Assembly: GCF_009388985.1 (NCBI RefSeq)
Contig: NZ_CP036422.1
Location: 1,998,501 to 2,062,500 of the forward strand
Reading direction: 5' to 3'
Length of the DNA stretch: 64,000 nt
Source: Halioglobus maricola
GTDB taxonomy: Bacteria > Pseudomonadota > Gammaproteobacteria > Pseudomonadales > Halieaceae
A program made the translations under genes and the position numbers. Every line of letters begins with the position of its first letter. The stretch's first letter is position 1. The notes below the pieces were generated by a model. The model ran no database searches. It saw only the letters and a list, made by a program, of their open reading frames with translations, and had not been told where the DNA came from. Positions 25,965 through 34,357 of the stretch are shown in pieces.

Positions 25965-26726
25965 ATGAGCGAGAAACTGCTCGTAGAAAATCGTGACGGT
26001 GTTCTGGTTGTCACTTTCAACCGTCCCGAGCGCAAGAATGCCATCGACAATGATATGTGGGTGGCCATAGAGCAGGTATTCAGCAACGCCAGAGAAGACG
26101 ACGATATTAACTGTGTACTCCTCTGTGGCGCCGGAGCCAATTTCTGTTCCGGGGTCGATCTTGCCAGTTTTGGTGAGGCCGGTGTTGATGCGCAGGCACT
26201 GTTCGACGCCGCAGCGTTGGCCGTCGCCGAGTTCGACAAGCCCCTGGTGGCGGCAGTGCAGGGCGCAGCGGTGGGTGGCGGTGCGACGGTGCTGTTTCAT
26301 GCCGATATGGTATATGCCGCAGATAGCTTTCGCCTGCGTCTTCCTTTTGCCAGCCTTGGGCTCGTGCCCGAGTGGGCGAGTAGCTACATGCTGCCGGCGA
26401 ACATTGGGCCGCAGCGAGCGGCCGAACTTTTCTATACTGCCGCCTGGGTCGAAGCAGAGCGAGCGCTGGAGCTCGGTGTGGTTGCCCAGGTGGTTCCAGA
26501 GCACGAACTGTTTGATCACGCCCTGTCGCGCGCAAAAGAGATCGCGCAGTGGCCGGTCAACTCACTGCGTGAGATCAAGCGCAGCCTGCGCATGCATCAC
26601 CTGCCATCTATTCACGCGGCAATCGATGCAGAGAAAGAGGGGATGGCCCGGCAAGCGGGTTCGCCGGAGAATATTGAGGCGATTACTGCTTTCATGGAGA
26701 AGCGACAGCCCAATTTTCGCATGTGA
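25965..26726 (+). CDS. crotonase-family enoyl-CoA hydratase/isomerase, isomerase-like
   Basis: The 253-aa product has the oxyanion loop FCSGVDL at about residues 60-66 and the second oxyanion glycines in AAVGGGATVL. The hydratase glutamate in the GGGxE position is replaced by threonine. A glutamate in LGLVPEWASS (Glu136) sits where delta3-delta2 enoyl-CoA isomerases keep their only acid. I therefore expect isomerase activity. It is eight bases after the nitroreductase gene in the same operon. Confidence 0.85.
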   Translation: MSEKLLVENRDGVLVVTFNRPERKNAIDNDMWVAIEQVFSNAREDDDINCVLLCGAGANFCSGVDLASFGEAGVDAQALFDAAALAVAEFDKPLVAAVQGAAVGGGATVLFHADMVYAADSFRLRLPFASLGLVPEWASSYMLPANIGPQRAAELFYTAAWVEAERALELGVVAQVVPEHELFDHALSRAKEIAQWPVNSLREIKRSLRMHHLPSIHAAIDAEKEGMARQAGSPENIEAITAFMEKRQPNFRM

Positions 26727-26780
26727 GATCTCGTCATGCTTGGCTGCGGGAGCTTGAGTTCTTAGCAAGGAATATCGTCA

Positions 26781-27221
26781 ATGGAAGTGACTTTCCGATC
26801 GTTTTCAGCGAATGATGTCGATGCGTGTTTGGCGCTTTTCGATATGAATTGCCCCGAATACTTTGCGCCCAACGAACGTGTTGATTACGCAAAGTTTCTC
26901 CATTCAACCCCCCGTGATTATGAAGTCTGTTTAGTCGCTGACGGGATTGTTGGTGCGTTTGGTTTGGTGCAAAACGAGCCCGGGCAAAGCTCTATCGATT
27001 GGATTCTGCTCAGTTCGAATATGCAGGGAACGGGCATTGGTACGATTATCATGAACAGAGTGATTGGGCAGGCGCGCGACAATGATGTCAAAATCATTCA
27101 CATTGCTACTAGCCATAAAGCGCACCAGTTTTTTGCAAAATTCGGAGCGACTATCGTGTCTGAAACGAAAGATGGTTGGGGAGAAGGCATGCACAAAATT
27201 GATATGGAGCTGCGCATATAG
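26781..27221 (+). CDS. GNAT-family N-acetyltransferase
   Basis: The 146-aa product shows the GNAT order: MEVTFRSFSANDVDACLALF, then VGAFGLV, the acetyl-CoA loop MQGTGIGTIIMNRV (motif A, Q/RxxGxG/A) and a C-terminal motif B near HIATSHKAHQFFAKFGA. It transfers an acetyl group from acetyl-CoA to an amine; the substrate is unknown. CAAGGA is upstream. It is last in the plus-strand series after a 54-base gap, so co-transcription with the island is possible but less certain. Confidence 0.85.
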   Translation: MEVTFRSFSANDVDACLALFDMNCPEYFAPNERVDYAKFLHSTPRDYEVCLVADGIVGAFGLVQNEPGQSSIDWILLSSNMQGTGIGTIIMNRVIGQARDNDVKIIHIATSHKAHQFFAKFGATIVSETKDGWGEGMHKIDMELRI

Positions 27222-27244
27222 AGTGCATGGTCCAGCCATCGTCT

Positions 27245-29299
27245 CTAGAAGTTTCGGCTGACGTAAAATCTGAACTGTCTCGGTTCAAACACGTGGTAAT
27301 GAATGTCTTCCACACCCTCTGCGGACTCACCGGGCAGACGCGAAGCGTAGAAGTAATCAACGTCGTGATCATCTGAGTCAAACAGGTTCAATACCTCCAC
27401 TTGAACGCGCCACTTGTCGTTAGACCACCCCAGCGCAAGGTTGGCCATGGTTGAACTGTCAGATTTCACGCTTCCGTCTTCGATTAATGGAACTCCGTCG
27501 AAATAACGCACGCGGAACGAGCCAAACAGTCCCCCCGGGTACTGTGCGGCGACTGCGCCGCTAACCACCCATTCAAGCGCGCCGGGAATTTCGTTACCCT
27601 CGATGGCGCTGTCGCTGAACTCAGAGTCGGTCCACGCGAAATCTGCCTCCAGTGACCAGACGTCATCCAGCGACCAGAAATTGTTGAACTCTACGCCCCA
27701 GCGTTCACTGGGTCGGCTGGCTTCCGTCGTGCCGGCGTCACCCACAAAGAGCAGTTCAGACTCCAGTTCCAGGTACCAAACCGCTGCCGACGTGTTCCAG
27801 CTGTCCAGCCAGACAGTTCTGAAGCCGATCTCGGCACCTTTTGATCTCACCAGTGGGTCGACGGAGGAGACTGGTTCGGTTGTGCCGGGATCGACAGTGA
27901 TGGTCACTCCGCGGGCGTCATTGGAATGGTAGCCGTATCCGCCGCTCAGGTAGGCTTCTGTGTTGTCGGAAAAAGCATAGATCAAGCTCGCTTTTGGGCT
28001 GATGATTGAGTCCGTATCATCCCCGGAGTTCGCGGCATCCTGAGCGTCGACATCGAACCAGTAGTAGTCGCCGCGAATACCGAGCACGGCTCGCCATTCG
28101 GGAGCGAATCGCCATGCAAGTTCGTAGAATACCCCCGCACTGGCTTGCTCTACGCTATCCTCCCGGATGGTGGCGAGATACTGGCGTGCCTGGGTACGGT
28201 GGAGTCCAACCGTGTCGATGTCGTCGTAGCGTAATTCCGCTCCGAGACTGTGGTGAAAATGATTTTCCAGGCCGCCTACCCAGAAGCGGTTATAGCTGCC
28301 GCCGTAGATCGTCCGGTCATCTTCCTGCTTGAATTGATCGCCCTCGATAGGATCCTCGAGCAGATAGGTGAAATTGGACCACAGGTTCAATTCGTAATCG
28401 ATGATATACGCCTGCCATTCTGATCGGTGATCTTCGTGCTCGTGGGTATACTGGCCTGAAAGGCTGCTTCGTCGGGTGTCGCCTCCAAGCGTCGGGTCTA
28501 TCGAGCCAAATTCATCAATCAAGCCCTGGGACACGGACCGCTGGGGAATCTGGTCGGCGGAATTCCACTCGTTCTCATAGTACATCGCAGTGGTCGACCA
28601 GTTTCTGGTCTCGTTGCCGCCACCCACTTTGAGCTGCCCATTGAGCTTCTGCACATCCTCGTCAATATCGCTCCAGGGGCCATCGTATTTTTGTCCTTCC
28701 AATGCGCCTGACAGGTAAATGCCGTCTAACTCGACGCTACCCATCCCGAGCAGGCGCTGGTATCCGTTTTCACCTACGCCGAGGGTAAGCCGGCTTTCCG
28801 GTAATCGATCGAAGGTGTCTATGTGAACACCACCGGCGGAAGAAAAGTCGCCCAACTCAGCGTGATAGGGGCCCTTGACGTAAGCCATCTGCTCTATCGT
28901 TTCGGGGATCAGGAAATTGATATCTGTATACCCCTGGCCATGCCCATGGGTTCGCATGTTCACCGGCATACCGTCGACCCAGGTGGCAAAGTCGGTGCCG
29001 TGATCAAGATTGAAGCCACGCAGAAACATCTGGTTGGATTTGCCGGAACCACTGTGTTGCGTAACGATGAGCCCGGGCACTGCTTCAAGGACATCTCCGG
29101 GGCGAAGGAGAGGGCGGACCGAGAGTTCCATCTGGCCGACGACACCTTCGGATGCGGTGCGCGCCTCGCCGGCCAGTACCTGGCGGCGTCCGGTGACGAC
29201 AATTTCCTCAAGCTCCCCGGCCTCTTCATGTGCTTGAGAAGACAGCGGCAGTATCAGTAGCAGCCACAGGCCGCGATTGAATTGCGGGAAATACAGCAT
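27245..29299 (-). CDS. TonB-dependent outer-membrane receptor
   Basis: The 684-aa product has a signal peptide (residues about 1-20), a TonB box-like EEIVVTG at about 30, a plug domain (PGDVLEAVPGLIVTQHSGSG, MFLRGFNLDHGT) and a C-terminal barrel ending in RFYVSRNF. It should import a scarce ligand (siderophore, sugar or other) across the outer membrane using TonB. The ligand cannot be told. An ATG at 29299 is used; TTG at 29311 is a possible earlier start. It is divergent from a penicillin-acylase-like gene. Confidence 0.88.
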   Translation of the reverse strand: MLYFPQFNRGLWLLLILPLSSQAHEEAGELEEIVVTGRRQVLAGEARTASEGVVGQMELSVRPLLRPGDVLEAVPGLIVTQHSGSGKSNQMFLRGFNLDHGTDFATWVDGMPVNMRTHGHGQGYTDINFLIPETIEQMAYVKGPYHAELGDFSSAGGVHIDTFDRLPESRLTLGVGENGYQRLLGMGSVELDGIYLSGALEGQKYDGPWSDIDEDVQKLNGQLKVGGGNETRNWSTTAMYYENEWNSADQIPQRSVSQGLIDEFGSIDPTLGGDTRRSSLSGQYTHEHEDHRSEWQAYIIDYELNLWSNFTYLLEDPIEGDQFKQEDDRTIYGGSYNRFWVGGLENHFHHSLGAELRYDDIDTVGLHRTQARQYLATIREDSVEQASAGVFYELAWRFAPEWRAVLGIRGDYYWFDVDAQDAANSGDDTDSIISPKASLIYAFSDNTEAYLSGGYGYHSNDARGVTITVDPGTTEPVSSVDPLVRSKGAEIGFRTVWLDSWNTSAAVWYLELESELLFVGDAGTTEASRPSERWGVEFNNFWSLDDVWSLEADFAWTDSEFSDSAIEGNEIPGALEWVVSGAVAAQYPGGLFGSFRVRYFDGVPLIEDGSVKSDSSTMANLALGWSNDKWRVQVEVLNLFDSDDHDVDYFYASRLPGESAEGVEDIHYHVFEPRQFRFYVSRNF

Positions 29300-29332
29300 A
29301 GAAAACAACACCCGATTGGTTTGGCGACCGGC

Positions 29333-29360
29333 ATTCTAATCGCTGGGATGGAATAGGCAA
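29333..29360 (-). promoter_or_regulatory. candidate promoter of the TonB receptor gene
   Basis: On the minus strand TTGCCT (29360-29355) and TAGAAT (29338-29333) are spaced by 16 bases, about 33 bases upstream of the ATG. No Fur-type repeat is visible near it. Confidence 0.4.
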
Positions 29361-29487
29361 GCGCAAGGCTGTCGACGAGGGTAGTCGTATGAATATTGTT
29401 ACTGATATGAGCTGGTTCGACTGTGCAAGCAAGCGAAGTCTGGTTAGAATCAATCGACTTGATCACTAAAAACTCTAATAGGTATCC

Positions 29488-31920
29488 GTGTTGAACTTCG
29501 AACTCTCCCGTAGGCTGCGCCTGCCCATTTATACACTTGCCTGTGGCTTTCTTATCGCCTGTAGCGATTCATCCGACCGCAATGACAACCCCGTAGAGCC
29601 GCCCGTGGAGCCGCCCCTGCCGGAGTATACCTACGAGGCAGAGATTATCTGGACTGAGTACGGTATCCCCCATGTGGTGGCGCAGGATTGGGCGAGCGCC
29701 GGTTATGGTGTTGGCTATGCCTTTGCAGGCGAGAACTACTGCACCCTGATGCGAGAGTACGTGCGCGCTAGCGGTAACTCTGCTCGCTATCTTGGGGAGG
29801 AAGGTAGTCTCAACGACGACTTCGTTTACAAACTCTACAACGACGATGTCACCGTGGATCGAATGTACGATTCGCTGTCTCAGGATCAACAGGACGCCAT
29901 GGCCGGCTACGCCGCGGGCGTGAATCGCTATTTCAACGAGACGGGCGCAGAGAATCTCGCAGAAGGTGAGGAGGGTTGTCGTGGCGCTGAATGGGTGCGC
30001 GAAGTGGATTATCGAGACGTGGTGCGGCTGGCTCACAAGGCGATATTACGTGGGTCCAGTGGCCCGCTGGCGGATTTCAGTACTGCGGTAACCGCCCCGG
30101 AAGCTCTCGCGTCTCTGGCGCCAGTAGCCCCGGAAGAACGAGCCGCGATGTTTGCCGGGCTCGACAAAGCGTCAGTCGATGCTGCATTGGACTTGCCTCA
30201 GGGTTGGGAGATCGGCAGTAACGCCTACGCAATAGGTGCAGATGGTTCCCAAACCGATTCAGGCCTGCTGTTCGGTAATCCGCACTTTCCCTGGCAGGGC
30301 AGTCTTCGCTTCTTTATGTTCCACCTGACTGTAGCTGATGAGTACGACGTAATGGGTGCGGCACTGGGTGGCCTTCCGTCGCCCGTGATCGGCTTCAACC
30401 GGGACCTCGCCTGGTCGCATACCGTCAGCACCGGTGATCGATTTACCTTCTATGAGCTGACCCTGAATCCGGACAATCCGCTGGAATACGAATACGACGG
30501 TGAAATGCGGGAAATCACTTCTGAAACAGTCAGCGCGATCGACAGTAGTGGTGCCGAAGTGGAATACACCTTCTATTTCTCCCATTACGGTCCCATTGTT
30601 GACCTGGGCGAGGTTTCTCCGTTGCTCGCGGGATGGCCCAATGCCGCTGGAACACTTCTGACATATCGCGATGCAAACCAGGAAAATCTGCGCGGCTTTG
30701 ACCAATGGGTACAGATGGGTAAGGCACAAAATCTGGCGGAATTCAAAGAAGCACTGCGTCCGATCGGAATTCCCTGGGTGAATACCATTGCAGCAGACCG
30801 CAACGGTGATGCTTTCTATGGTGATATTTCAGCAGTGCCAAATGTATCTATTGCCCAGTACGGCAGTTGTATTCGCGGCACGCTGCAATCGCTACTGACA
30901 GGCTTTGGCTACACTACGCTCGAAGGCTCGGACTCGACTTGCGAGTGGGGCAATGACGCGGATACGGCCGAGGGCATCTTCGGTTATGACAGCCTGCCTA
31001 AACTGGAAACTCGCGAGTATGGGGCCAATGCCAATGACAGCTATTGGTTATCCAACCCGCGCATGCTGCTGACGGGTTTCTCACCGCTGATCGGCGAAGA
31101 GGGCGTTGAACAGAGCATGCGTACCAGGCACACGTTTACTCTGGCAGAGGCGCGTTTGGCTGGGGGCGACAACCACGGCGCCGACCCGCTGTTTAATATT
31201 GATAACCTGCGCGCCATCTCTTACCAGGCCGACAACTTTGTCGCTCATTTGATGCAGGATGATCTTGCAACTGTGTGCGATGAAACAGCAGACTGGGCTA
31301 TGTATAGCGCAAATCCAGCGCAGGCGGCTGAAGCTTGCGGCATTTTGCGAGACTGGGATGGTTCCCATAAGCTCGAAAGCGTTGGGGGACATATCTTCTT
31401 CGAGTTCTGGCAGATTGCCCGCGGTATTGAAAATCTCTGGAGTGTGCCCTTTGAGGTTACCGAGCCTGTGACTACGCCCGCAGTGCTGAGTGAGGATCCG
31501 ATGGTCGTGGAAGAAGTACGGTCCGCGCTTGGCGCTGCCGTTGATCGTCTGGTGGAGGCGGGTATCGCATTGGATGCGCCCTGGGGTGAAGTGCAGTTCG
31601 TTGACAAGAATGGCGAGCGCATTGGCATTCATGGCGGTTCGTCGCGCATGATGTTCAGCGTCATTACTTCAGATCTTGTGGACGGTGAGGGATATAGCGC
31701 TATCGAACACGGCAACAGCTACATCCAGGCTATCACCTGGGATGAGTCTGAGTGCCCTGATGCGTATGCAATTCTTACCTATTCACAATCTACCGATCCT
31801 GCCTCTGCCCATTACGCCGATGCTACGAAGCTTTACAGCGAGGGCGGCTGGATCGATATGCCTTTCTGCGAAGCTGCTAGAGACGAGCAGGAAATTGCCC
31901 GCGAGAGCATTGCTGAGTAG
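29488..31920 (+). CDS. penicillin acylase-family (Ntn-hydrolase) lipoprotein
   Basis: The 810-aa product starts with a lipobox FLIAC (Cys25) and a proline-rich linker with repeated VEPP units. The Ntn-hydrolase self-cleavage site is visible as EIGSNAYAIG: cleavage before Ser244 would free the catalytic N-terminal serine of the beta subunit. ENYCTLMREY, FGNPHFPWQ and HTVSTGDRFTFYEL are also family-like. Such enzymes cleave amide bonds of acylated amines, including N-acyl-homoserine lactones. The start is GTG at 29488 with AGG 7 bases before. It diverges from the TonB receptor and ends at a strong terminator. Confidence 0.87.
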   Translation: MLNFELSRRLRLPIYTLACGFLIACSDSSDRNDNPVEPPVEPPLPEYTYEAEIIWTEYGIPHVVAQDWASAGYGVGYAFAGENYCTLMREYVRASGNSARYLGEEGSLNDDFVYKLYNDDVTVDRMYDSLSQDQQDAMAGYAAGVNRYFNETGAENLAEGEEGCRGAEWVREVDYRDVVRLAHKAILRGSSGPLADFSTAVTAPEALASLAPVAPEERAAMFAGLDKASVDAALDLPQGWEIGSNAYAIGADGSQTDSGLLFGNPHFPWQGSLRFFMFHLTVADEYDVMGAALGGLPSPVIGFNRDLAWSHTVSTGDRFTFYELTLNPDNPLEYEYDGEMREITSETVSAIDSSGAEVEYTFYFSHYGPIVDLGEVSPLLAGWPNAAGTLLTYRDANQENLRGFDQWVQMGKAQNLAEFKEALRPIGIPWVNTIAADRNGDAFYGDISAVPNVSIAQYGSCIRGTLQSLLTGFGYTTLEGSDSTCEWGNDADTAEGIFGYDSLPKLETREYGANANDSYWLSNPRMLLTGFSPLIGEEGVEQSMRTRHTFTLAEARLAGGDNHGADPLFNIDNLRAISYQADNFVAHLMQDDLATVCDETADWAMYSANPAQAAEACGILRDWDGSHKLESVGGHIFFEFWQIARGIENLWSVPFEVTEPVTTPAVLSEDPMVVEEVRSALGAAVDRLVEAGIALDAPWGEVQFVDKNGERIGIHGGSSRMMFSVITSDLVDGEGYSAIEHGNSYIQAITWDESECPDAYAILTYSQSTDPASAHYADATKLYSEGGWIDMPFCEAARDEQEIARESIAE

Positions 31921-31932
31921 GCAATCGCTCAA

Positions 31933-31985
31933 CCAACCTTGAATAGAAAAAGGCGCCGTTGGCGCCTTTTTCTATTCAAGGTTGG
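31933..31985. terminator. 53-nt palindromic bidirectional intrinsic terminator
   Basis: Two perfect 25-base arms (31933-31957 and 31961-31985) are joined by the loop GTT. The core is A5-GGCGCC / GGCGCC-T5, a bidirectional intrinsic terminator, extended outward by 14 more paired bases. The right arm contains the last codons and the stop of the minus-strand ribB gene (stop 31976-31978). Confidence 0.85.
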
Positions 31986-33091
31986 ATGAAGTCGGTGACT
32001 TCCAGGTTGAAACCGGAGAGGGCGTTAAAGTGAATTGGCGCAGACATCAGTTTCATTTTGCCAACACCCAGCCGCCGAAGAATTTGTGAGCCGGTGCCAA
32101 TAACACGGTAATTCTGTTGACCGCTTGTGTCTGCCGACCCAGTTACACTGAGCGGCTCAGGAAACTGTACAACTTCCGCCAGGGCCTGCTCTGCGCTTTG
32201 TTCCTGCCCTATCAGTACCACTACACCACAGCCTTCGCTAGCAGCGTGGGCCATGGCTCGGCGATATGACCAGCCGGGCGCCGCGTCGGGAATGGATGTG
32301 GCCAGCACGTCGCGCAATGTGTTGACGGTCTGTACCCGGACGGGTACTTCAATGTCGGTGCTGATTTCGCCACAGGTGAGTGCGTAGTGTACGGTGTCGT
32401 CGATCAGGTCAAGGAATGTGTGCAGCTCGAATGTTCCGAACTCTGTCTCAACAGACTTGGAGTTACGCAACTCGATGGACTGCTCATGCATCGCCCGGTA
32501 CTCAATCAGGTCGGCGATGGTCCCCATCTTCAGGCCGTGCTTCTCGGCAAAAACTTCAAGTTCGGGACGACGCGCCATGGTGCCGTCCTCATTCATAATC
32601 TCCACAATCAGCGCAGCGGGCTCGAAGCCTGCCATTCGTGCGAGGTCAACGCCGGCTTCCGTATGGCCCGCTCTGCGCAGCACTCCACCGGGTTTGGCGA
32701 CCAGCGGGAAGATGTGCCCCGGCTGGATGATGTCGCTGGGGCCAGCTCCGGGTGCAACGGCTTTGAGTGCGGTATGGGCTCGCTGGACTGAACTGATGCC
32801 TGGGCCCTTTTTCTCGGAGGCATCGATAGAAACAGTGAAGTTTGTTTCATGCTGGGAACGGTTGTCACGCACCATCAGTGGGAGTTGCAACTGGCGGGCG
32901 CGCTCTTCAGTGATGGGCATGCAGATCAAACCGCAGGCTTCGCTGGAAAAGAAAGTGATGATCTCGGGTGTTGCTGCCTCGGCGGCGATGATCAGGTCGC
33001 CTTCATTCTCACGGTCTTCGTCATCCATCAGGATAACCATCTTACCGGCGCGAATATCGTCCAGGATGTCAGGTACGCTGGAGAGAGACAT
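31976..33091 (-). CDS. ribB: 3,4-dihydroxy-2-butanone-4-phosphate synthase with degenerate GTP cyclohydrolase II domain
   Basis: Residues 1 to about 205 are RibB: DDEDRENEGD at 23-32 and HTEAGVDL at 143-150 are its catalytic motifs, so it makes the four-carbon riboflavin precursor from ribulose 5-phosphate. From about 212 a GTP cyclohydrolase II-like domain follows, but its zinc cysteines and the LxxLRCDCG motif are absent, so that half should be inactive; Pseudomonas has a similar RibB. The ATG is 2 bases after the thiolase stop, and an AGGAAT site lies inside the thiolase gene. No FMN riboswitch is visible upstream. The last codons lie in a terminator arm. Confidence 0.9.
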   Translation of the reverse strand: MSLSSVPDILDDIRAGKMVILMDDEDRENEGDLIIAAEAATPEIITFFSSEACGLICMPITEERARQLQLPLMVRDNRSQHETNFTVSIDASEKKGPGISSVQRAHTALKAVAPGAGPSDIIQPGHIFPLVAKPGGVLRRAGHTEAGVDLARMAGFEPAALIVEIMNEDGTMARRPELEVFAEKHGLKMGTIADLIEYRAMHEQSIELRNSKSVETEFGTFELHTFLDLIDDTVHYALTCGEISTDIEVPVRVQTVNTLRDVLATSIPDAAPGWSYRRAMAHAASEGCGVVVLIGQEQSAEQALAEVVQFPEPLSVTGSADTSGQQNYRVIGTGSQILRRLGVGKMKLMSAPIHFNALSGFNLEVTDFIQP

Positions 33092-33093
33092 AG

Positions 33094-34284
33094 TTATTCC
33101 TCGATCAGTTCAATAGCGACAGCGGTGGCTTCACCGCCGCCAATACAGAGCGCGGCTACGCCACGCTTTTTGCCCAGCTTTTTCAGGGCGTACATCAGGC
33201 TGACCATGATGCGCGAGCCAGTGGAGCCGATAGGATGGCCCTGAGCGCATGCGCCGCCATGCACGTTGACCTTGCTGTGGTCCAGACCAAGGTCTTCGAT
33301 AGCAAGCATGGTCACCATGGCGAACGCCTCATTGATTTCAAACAGGTCAATGTCGGCTATCTGCCAGCCGGTCTTGTCCATGAGCTTCTGGATTGCGCCA
33401 ATAGGTGCAATTGTGAATTCACCCGGTGCCTGGCTGTGGCGAGCGTGCGCTACGATTCGTGCTAGCGGTTTGAGCCCGCGGGCCGTGGCCTCGGAACCTG
33501 CCATCAGCACGAGAGCGCTGGCCCCGTCTGAAATAGAGCTGGCGTTGGCGGCGGTGATGGTGCCGTCTTTGGCAAAGGCCGGCCGCAGCTTTGGAATTTT
33601 GTCGACGGCAGCCTTGTGCGGCTGTTCGTCATCTTCCACCAGGGTTTCGCCGCGCCGGGTTACCACGTTAACCGGTGCTATTTCTGCAGCCAGCGAGCCG
33701 TTTTCGATAGCCGCTTTGGCGCGTGAAAGAGACTCGACCGCGAAGGCGTCCATCTGCTCGCGGGTGATACCGCGTTCGTTGGCCGTCTCCTGAGCAAAAC
33801 TGCCCATTGCGCGACCGGTATAGGCATCTTCCAGGCCGTCGAGAAACATGTGGTCAAAGAGTTGGCCGTGGCCTGTACGCAGCCCGCTGCGGCTGCCTGG
33901 AGGTAGCAGGTGAGGGGCATTGGACATGCTCTCCATACCGCCCGCGACAACCACTTTGTTGGTCCCTGCCATGATGCTGTCATAGCCGAAAATCGCCGCC
34001 TGCATGCCGCTGCCACAGGCCTTGTTCACGGTGACCGCGCCTGTGGCCACAGGAATGTCTGCGCCTATGGCCGCCTGACGAGCGGGGCACTGCTTCAGCC
34101 CGGCGGGCAGTACACAGCCCATAAACACTTCATCCACCGCCTCGCCGGATATGCCACTTTTGCTCAGCGCGGCGCGCACCGCGGTGCTGGCGAGCTCGGG
34201 TGCCGGAACAGCGCTGAGGCTGCCCTGCAGGCCGCCCATGGGTGTGCGGGCGCCATCGACAATGACTACTGATTCTTCACTCAT
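33094..34284 (-). CDS. acetyl-CoA acetyltransferase (thiolase)
   Basis: The 396-aa product has a complete thiolase active site: nucleophile Cys90 (NKACGSG), His350 (GHPIGSTG) and Cys380 (CIGGGEA). It condenses or cleaves acetoacetyl-CoA-type substrates; AtoB/PhaA-type activity is likely. Unlike the two thiolase-fold genes in the catabolic operon, all residues are present here. It is the promoter-proximal gene of a two-gene unit with ribB, an unexpected pairing. Confidence 0.92.
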   Translation of the reverse strand: MSEESVVIVDGARTPMGGLQGSLSAVPAPELASTAVRAALSKSGISGEAVDEVFMGCVLPAGLKQCPARQAAIGADIPVATGAVTVNKACGSGMQAAIFGYDSIMAGTNKVVVAGGMESMSNAPHLLPPGSRSGLRTGHGQLFDHMFLDGLEDAYTGRAMGSFAQETANERGITREQMDAFAVESLSRAKAAIENGSLAAEIAPVNVVTRRGETLVEDDEQPHKAAVDKIPKLRPAFAKDGTITAANASSISDGASALVLMAGSEATARGLKPLARIVAHARHSQAPGEFTIAPIGAIQKLMDKTGWQIADIDLFEINEAFAMVTMLAIEDLGLDHSKVNVHGGACAQGHPIGSTGSRIMVSLMYALKKLGKKRGVAALCIGGGEATAVAIELIEE

Positions 34285-34357
34285 TTGCGGGTCCGTTGAT
34301 GCGTGCCGGGGTGGCGGCGAAAAAGGGCGCTAATTTAGCCACAAGCGTCGGGTTTAC

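Noticed and set aside
34285..34357. Possible FMN riboswitch upstream of the thiolase-ribB unit
   Set aside because: None of the conserved RFN-element segments is present and the space is too short.
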